Assembly (NCBI GenBank): GCA_016212475.1
Contig: JACRGC010000003.1
Coordinates: 1 to 64,000 of the forward strand
Source: Microcaldota archaeon
GTDB taxonomy: Archaea > Micrarchaeota > Micrarchaeia > Norongarragalinales > SBBD01
Direction of reading: 5' to 3'
DNA length: 64,000 nucleotides
The number at the start of each line of letters is the position of its first letter. Within the stretch, counting starts at the first letter, position 1. The notes beneath the pieces were generated by a model. The model searched no databases, was not told the origin of the DNA, and worked only from the letters and a program-made list of their open reading frames with translations. The position numbers were made by a program, and so were the translations under genes. Below, one piece after another: positions 59,489-64,000 of this stretch.

Positions 59489-60664
59489 ATGGAAAATATC
59501 GGAAAAAGATCTATTGAGCTTCATCGAAAAACCATGGGAAAAATATCAATCCAGCCAAAAGTTTCCCTCGAAACAACTGATGACCTAAGCCTTGCCTATA
59601 CTCCCGGAGTTGCCGCTGTTTGCCAAGAAATTGCAAAAACCCCCTTCGAAGTTTACAATCTGACATCAAAAGGCAACATGGTTGCAATTGTAACCGATGG
59701 CACTGCAGTTTTAGGCCTTGGCGACATCGGCCCCGAGGCTGCAATTCCCGTCATGGAAGGGAAAGCTGCCATTCTTAAAAAATTCGCAAATGTGGACGCA
59801 TTTCCAATCTGCCTAAAAACAAAATCTGCTGATGAAATTGTCAATATTGTTGAAAAAATCTCCCCGGTTTTTGGGGGCATAATTTTGGAGGATATTTCAG
59901 CTCCAAGATGCTTTGAAATTGAAAATAGGCTAAAGGCCCGTTTGCCAATTCCCGTTATGCATGATGACCAGCATGGAACTTCCGTAATCGTGCTTGCAGC
60001 CCTTGAAAACGCCCTAAAAATTGCAAACAAGAAAATTGAAAACGTAAAAATTACTATCGCCGGATCCGGAGCTGCAGGCTGCGCAATTGCTTCCCTTTTG
60101 CTAAAAGCTGGCGCCAAAAACATCATCATGTGCAATTCCAAGGGAATTTTGCATGCAAATAGCTACGGTGATGATTACCGCCCAAAACTAATTGCCAAAT
60201 TAAACCCTGAAAATATTTCCGGTTCCCTTTCAACTGCGATGAAAAATTCGGATGTTTTCATTGGGGTTTCAGCTCCAAATATTGTAACCAAAGAAATGGT
60301 ATCATCTATGGCTGAAAAATCAATCGTATTTGCAATGTCGAACCCAATTCCGGAAATCATGCCAAATTTAGCTCTTGAAGCTGGCGCATTCATAGTTGGC
60401 ACCGGAAGGAGCGATTTGCCAAACCAGGTGAACAACGCCCTTGCCTATCCTGGCATTTACCGTGGCGCGCTTGATTGCAGGGCATCGCAAATAAATGTTG
60501 AAATGCTTCTTGCAGCTGCCAAGGCAATTGCAAATACGATCCCAACTTCCCAACTAACCCCTCAAAAAGTAGCCCCTTCACCGTTCGATCCGCTGGTTGT
60601 GAAAAATATCGCAAAGGCTGTAATTGAAGCTGCTAGAAAAACCGGCGTTGCAAATAGCCATTAA
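59489..60664 (+). CDS. Malic enzyme (malate dehydrogenase, decarboxylating)
   Basis: 391 aa from ATG 59489 (a GTG at 59480 is an alternative), a typical short archaeal/bacterial malic enzyme. It oxidatively decarboxylates malate to pyruvate with NAD(P)+. Motifs: SLAYTPGVAAVCQEIA, VAIVTDGTAVLGLGDIGPEAAIPVMEGKAAILKKFA, the metal-site block LEDISAPRCFEIENRL, MHDDQHGT, and the Rossmann loop ITIAGSGAAGCAIA. It supplies pyruvate and reducing power. Confidence 0.92.
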   Translation: MENIGKRSIELHRKTMGKISIQPKVSLETTDDLSLAYTPGVAAVCQEIAKTPFEVYNLTSKGNMVAIVTDGTAVLGLGDIGPEAAIPVMEGKAAILKKFANVDAFPICLKTKSADEIVNIVEKISPVFGGIILEDISAPRCFEIENRLKARLPIPVMHDDQHGTSVIVLAALENALKIANKKIENVKITIAGSGAAGCAIASLLLKAGAKNIIMCNSKGILHANSYGDDYRPKLIAKLNPENISGSLSTAMKNSDVFIGVSAPNIVTKEMVSSMAEKSIVFAMSNPIPEIMPNLALEAGAFIVGTGRSDLPNQVNNALAYPGIYRGALDCRASQINVEMLLAAAKAIANTIPTSQLTPQKVAPSPFDPLVVKNIAKAVIEAARKTGVANSH

Positions 60665-60741
60665 AGGCTGCAATTAGCCATTTGATGAATACTGGAAAAA
60701 TTACGCATAGGATTTTTTTGTCCATGCAATTTGCAAAAGAA

Positions 60742-61533
60742 TTAGAAATCCAGTATTTCCGGATTGATCCTCTTGTGGAAGCTAGCTTCATGAAGCTCTT
60801 TTACGCGCAGCACTTTTTTTGGTACAAAATACCCCTCAATTTCCTTCCAAGGCATACCGAGCTCGAAGTGCGCTGCAAGTATGCGGTCTATTTCCCTATA
60901 TGTGACCCCTAATTCGGATTCATCGGTTTGCCCTTTCCAAAGGCCCGCAGTTGGAACCTTGTCAATTATGTGCTCTGGCAGTTTTGAAAGCCTTGCCATA
61001 TCCCAAACCTGCAACTTGTAAAGTTTTCCAATGGGTAGCAAATCGCACGCCCCATCGCCGTATTTTGTGAAATATCCCAATAGCAATTCCGTCCGATTCC
61101 CAGTACCCAAAACCAGCGAATCATTCCCGTTTGCAAAACTGTAGAGGGTAATCATTCTTGCCCGCGCCCTGATGTTTCCTGCTGCAAGAGTGTTCCTTGG
61201 CTTGATGGTTTCGCAAATCTTATCCACAATCCCGCGCAAATCAAATTTTTTATAATTCACGCCAACCAATTTCACGAGCTGTTCAATGTCCAATTCGTCC
61301 TTTTCATCGTGCACATAGGGCATGTAATACGCAAAAACATTCTCCTTCCCAAGCGCTTTTGCAGCAAGGTAGCAAACGAGCGAGGAATCAACCCCGCCAG
61401 AGAGCCCAATCACAGCGGTTTTCTTCCCGGCTTTCTTGAAATGCGCCTTTATTTTCAAAATAAGGCTTTTTTCATCTGCAGATGATGTCTTAAGCGCACT
61501 CAAAATTTTTTTCTCAAAGGAATCCGGATCCAT
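60742..61533 (-). CDS. nadE: NH3-dependent NAD+ synthetase NadE
   Basis: 263 aa from ATG 61533 (MDPDSFEKKIL); the longer upstream frame looks non-coding. The PP-loop SGGVDSSLVCYL, then ARARMITLYSFAN, the GTGNRTELLLGYFTKYGDGACDLLPIGKLYKLQV block and KVPTAGLWKGQTDESELG are all typical NadE. The glutaminase domain is absent, so ammonia is the nitrogen donor. Convergent with the malic enzyme gene. Confidence 0.92.
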   Translation of the reverse strand: MDPDSFEKKILSALKTSSADEKSLILKIKAHFKKAGKKTAVIGLSGGVDSSLVCYLAAKALGKENVFAYYMPYVHDEKDELDIEQLVKLVGVNYKKFDLRGIVDKICETIKPRNTLAAGNIRARARMITLYSFANGNDSLVLGTGNRTELLLGYFTKYGDGACDLLPIGKLYKLQVWDMARLSKLPEHIIDKVPTAGLWKGQTDESELGVTYREIDRILAAHFELGMPWKEIEGYFVPKKVLRVKELHEASFHKRINPEILDF

Positions 61534-61582
61534 ATTCCCTGTTACGGATAAGTTATTATAAAACCTTGCCCAAAATATAGGT

Positions 61583-61945
61583 ATGGAACTGGCAAAAGTG
61601 CAAAGGCAGGCGCGTTTTGAAGAAATCAAGCAATTGAATTTGCCCGGCGTTCGATCCCGGGCAATACTATCTGTTTTCCAGCATCGAATCGAAATGCAAG
61701 GAAGGCGGCCAAATCCTCTTGAAGAAAGGCTTAGGCAAAACTTGGAAATTCAAAAATCAGCCAAACCCCCAATTCGATCTGAAAACCAAAGGCGCCTCCT
61801 TAATTCGGTTGCACCTTTTATTGAATCCAGACGGCCTCTTTTTGGACTTGGATCTTTGCAAACCACCCAAAATCAGCAGCTTTCAGCAGGCGAGCTGTTA
61901 AGGCTGGCGGAGCGGAACAGGCGGGCTAAACAATTTCGCCGCTAA
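61583..61945 (+). CDS. Small basic hypothetical protein, 120 aa
   Basis: Very Arg/Gln-rich helical protein (VQRQARFEEIKQLNL, RIEMQGRRPNPLEERLRQNLEI), with no known domain. TTATTATAAA near 61553-61562 lies about 21-30 nt before the ATG, so the message is nearly leaderless and the gene is likely real. Divergent from nadE. Confidence 0.5.
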   Translation: MELAKVQRQARFEEIKQLNLPGVRSRAILSVFQHRIEMQGRRPNPLEERLRQNLEIQKSAKPPIRSENQRRLLNSVAPFIESRRPLFGLGSLQTTQNQQLSAGELLRLAERNRRAKQFRR

Positions 61946-62034
61946 ACTCCAAAAAAACCCTTGACATTAGTTTGCTTTCCAAAAACCTATCCTCGACTCA
62001 ATTTTCCCTCCCAAATGCCAAAAAAACTTTTTCT

Positions 62035-62862
62035 TCAACCCAAGTTTTCCCTGTTTGCAAACAAGAATTCATGAACAATAGCGGCGTCTTTGCCAAATTT
62101 CCTTCTTGCAAATTCGCCAATCCTTGCTTCCGGGATCTTTTTCCCATCAAAATAAATGTTTTCCATGACCCGCTTGATCCAAACATCAACCGGAAATGCT
62201 TCCGTATGGCCAAGCGAGAACAATAGCGCGCAATCCGCAACTTTTTCCCCAATCCCAGGAAGCATCATAAGCGCCCGCTTTGCATGCAAATAATCCATTC
62301 CTTCAAGTTTTGAAAAATCAAAACCTGCGCTAACCGCTCTAGCAGCTGAAACAATGTAATACTCCCTATACCCAAGCCCGCATGCCTTTAGCTGATTGGG
62401 AGTTGCCAGTGCAAGCGCCCTTGGCTCTGGAAACAAATGGAATTTCTTCCCATCAAACTTTACCTCCTTCCCAAATTTCAAGGAAAGGCAAAGCACCATT
62501 TTCCTAATTCTTGCCATGTTGTTCATTTGCGAGCAAATAAAGCCAATCAGGCACTCCCATGGCGCAAGCCTTGCAATTTTTATCCCTGAATATTTTTCAT
62601 AAGATGAGAGGATTTTCCTGTTCTTGAAATATTTCCCAATTGTTGGCAAATAATTCGCATCGAAATTAAGAAGTTCCCCAACCAGTTTTGCATTATTCTT
62701 TTTTGGATGCGTTTCAAATTCAATTGTTTTCCCAATTTGCCGAATCTTGATGACTGATTTGGAATGGATTATGTAGTGCCAGCCATCAGCAACTAGATAA
62801 TTGAAAATCTGCCCACCTTCAACAGTTTCTTTGAGGTTGAAATTCTTTACTTTTATTTTCAT
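62035..62862 (-). CDS. 8-oxoguanine DNA glycosylase, OGG1-like
   Basis: 275 aa with an N-terminal OGG_N-type domain and a HhH-GPD core. CSQMNNMARIRKMVLCLSLKFG is the SQxNN block. LPGIGEKVADCALLFSLGHTEAFPVDVWIKRVM supplies the hairpin-helix-hairpin, catalytic Lys (GEKVADC) and Asp (PVDVW). It excises 8-oxoG with associated AP-lyase activity. Stop and start overlap the nep1 end by four bases. Confidence 0.86.
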   Translation of the reverse strand: MKIKVKNFNLKETVEGGQIFNYLVADGWHYIIHSKSVIKIRQIGKTIEFETHPKKNNAKLVGELLNFDANYLPTIGKYFKNRKILSSYEKYSGIKIARLAPWECLIGFICSQMNNMARIRKMVLCLSLKFGKEVKFDGKKFHLFPEPRALALATPNQLKACGLGYREYYIVSAARAVSAGFDFSKLEGMDYLHAKRALMMLPGIGEKVADCALLFSLGHTEAFPVDVWIKRVMENIYFDGKKIPEARIGEFARRKFGKDAAIVHEFLFANRENLG

Positions 62863-63566
62863 AATCCAGCTTCAAGCCCATATGTGTTGATTGCGCTTGA
62901 AACAAGCGTCCAAACAGGCAGCATTTCCTTCGAAAGCCGAATTTCCCTTGCGCCTTTTTTCAATAGCAAATTGCGCGTTTCATCCGAAAAATTGCCGTGG
63001 GGAAAGCATCCGAAAACAAAAAGCACATGCGAATCATTTTTCATATCCTCCTTAAGCATTTTCCCAAGCTCCATCAGCTTGGTTTGCTTCCCTAGCTCAT
63101 TGAAAAAATAAATCGATGGTTTTTTGCTTCCTTCAAAGCAATTTTCAAGCGCCACTTCAATAGGCGTATTTGGCTTGACGGAAATGAACTCGTTTTTCCC
63201 GCCGGATAGCGCCTGCTCGATTATCCCAACAAACCTGTTGTAAATCCTAGGCAGCCTTGTTTCATTGCGAATTTCAAGCAATACATCGCCTTGCGTATGC
63301 GATAGGATTTTTCCCAATTTCCCTTCCTTGTTTGCAATGCTTTCAAGGGCCGTTAGCAATGAAAAATGCAATATGTCCGGCCTTCCCCTTTTTTCAAAAT
63401 TTGGCAATATGTGCATTGGAATGTGGTGCTTGTTCGAATCCAAAAGCGTGTTGCCAACCTTCACATGCCTTTTTTTTGCCTCATCCAAAATCATCCCATT
63501 GCTTTGAAGCGCAATGGGCATAAGCTCAAGGGCGGTTTCTGAAAAAAGTATGTTTACCTTATTCAT
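62859..63566 (-). CDS. nep1: Nep1/Emg1 SPOUT methyltransferase
   Basis: 235 aa from ATG 63566. Archaeal Nep1 is the N1-specific pseudouridine methyltransferase needed for 16S rRNA maturation. Family blocks: NKHHIPMHILPNFEKRGRPDILHFSLL, VLLEIRNETRLPRIYNRFVGIIEQAL and the knot residues HVLFVFGCFPHGNFS (normally IGGFPHGDF, here GCFPHGNF), ISLSKEMLP-type segment REIRLSKEMLPVWTL. The Gly-Cys and Asp-to-Asn changes in the SAM-binding loop are notable but not disruptive. Confidence 0.86.
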   Translation of the reverse strand: MNKVNILFSETALELMPIALQSNGMILDEAKKRHVKVGNTLLDSNKHHIPMHILPNFEKRGRPDILHFSLLTALESIANKEGKLGKILSHTQGDVLLEIRNETRLPRIYNRFVGIIEQALSGGKNEFISVKPNTPIEVALENCFEGSKKPSIYFFNELGKQTKLMELGKMLKEDMKNDSHVLFVFGCFPHGNFSDETRNLLLKKGAREIRLSKEMLPVWTLVSSAINTYGLEAGL

Positions 63567-63596
63567 AATTATCAACTGCTTGCAAAAGTTTATCGA

Positions 63597-64000
63597 CTAC
63601 CTAATTGAGGTCTTTCTGGCAATTAAATCCTTCCCTGCGTGCTTGATTAGCATGTACGGCGAAAAATACCCCTTTACGGCTTCATTTGCAGGTTTCCTCA
63701 TAAGTTCCTTTATCGTCCCCTCCTGCAAAACCTTTCCGTTAGAAAGCAAATACACCTTGTCGGATAGGTAAAACGCCTCCTCCACATCGTGCGTTACAAG
63801 GATTGTTGTGATTTTCAAATCCTTTTGAAGCCTTTTGAGTTCGATTTTGATTTTTTCCTTGGCAACTCCATCAATTTCCTTGAATGGCTCATCTAGCAAC
63901 AGCAATCTTGGCTGGTAGGCGATAGCCCGGGCAATGGCGGCCCTTTGCGCTTCCCCTCCCGAAAGCGTTCCAATTTCCCTGTTTGCAAGGCGTTCAATCC
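63597..64000 (-). CDS. ABC transporter ATP-binding protein, 5' end beyond the window
   Basis: The gene runs off the right edge; at least 133 residues are visible. They carry the ABC signature (IGTLSGGEAQRAAIARAIA), Walker B (RLLLLDEPFKEID) and the H-loop (TTILVTHDVEEAF), followed by LSDKVYLLSNGKVLQEG. Walker A lies outside. This resembles importer ATPases of the nitrate/sulfate/molybdate type. The substrate cannot be told. Confidence 0.85.
   Translation of the reverse strand, partial: IERLANREIGTLSGGEAQRAAIARAIAYQPRLLLLDEPFKEIDGVAKEKIKIELKRLQKDLKITTILVTHDVEEAFYLSDKVYLLSNGKVLQEGTIKELMRKPANEAVKGYFSPYMLIKHAGKDLIARKTSIR

Overview
The window is a compact archaeal chromosome segment. Archaea-type translation genes (eL30, archaeal NusA, uS12, uS7, eL44, eS27, aIF2-alpha, Nop10), an archaeal GINS subunit, Hjc, EndoQ, Cdc48/VAT, LonB, a GGPP synthase, class III signal-peptide pilins with an EppA/FlaK-like peptidase, and TATA-type promoters all point that way. 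The small, tightly packed genes and many lineage-specific hypotheticals suggest a DPANN archaeon (Diapherotrites/Micrarchaeota-like). That placement is inference; no rRNA or tRNA was seen.

Layout. 0.1-4.6 kb: a ribosomal/translation operon starting at rpl30e and ending at a PAC2-family gene. 4.7-12.5 kb: an orphan, a tiny zinc protein, Hjc resolvase, archease, Bud32 kinase, then a minus-strand GINS/SPFH/FKBP group. 12.5-20 kb: a cell-surface block with a secreted Lon-like (S16) protease, six class III pilin-like proteins, their peptidase and a glycosyltransferase-like membrane protein. 20-30 kb: EndoQ, a Ca2+/cation exchanger, an orphan flanked by direct repeats, GGPP synthase, VapBC, Cdc48, cis-prenyltransferase and SpoIIM-like protein. 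30.4-38.1 kb: two secreted/membrane proteins, the second 1938 aa long with a nucleotidyltransferase-like and a PARP/ART-like segment. 38-50 kb: beta-CASP-type nuclease, sulfur carrier, site-2 protease, archaeosortase, PrmC-like methyltransferase, a stand-alone PEP-utiliser swivel domain, DMT transporter, unusual DRG/TGS GTPase, a three-gene toxin-antitoxin-like operon, TldD and glycerate kinase. 50-64 kb: RNase Z, the C-terminal half of LonB preceded by an intein C-fragment, the UDP-GlcNAc operon (glmS, HAD, glmU), a wHTH regulator with an EF-hand loop, a radical-SAM-fold protein lacking its cluster cysteines, malic enzyme, NadE, OGG1-like glycosylase, Nep1 and a truncated ABC ATPase.

How the genes work together. 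Proteostasis is well represented: PAC2, Cdc48, LonB, membrane Lon-like, TldD, S2P, FKBP and SPFH. Envelope biogenesis is represented by pilins with their peptidase, archaeosortase, polyprenyl synthases and UDP-GlcNAc synthesis. DNA repair is represented by EndoQ, Hjc and OGG.

The most striking observation is at 51.05 kb. The Lon reading frame begins with a canonical intein C-terminus (...VLVHN followed by Ser), and no N-half is seen anywhere in the window. This implies that LonB is assembled by protein trans-splicing from two unlinked genes. Secondary highlights are the giant ART-like protein, the cysteine-less radical SAM homologue, two families of dispersed structured repeats, and a perfect 11+11 palindrome at a toxin-like operon.
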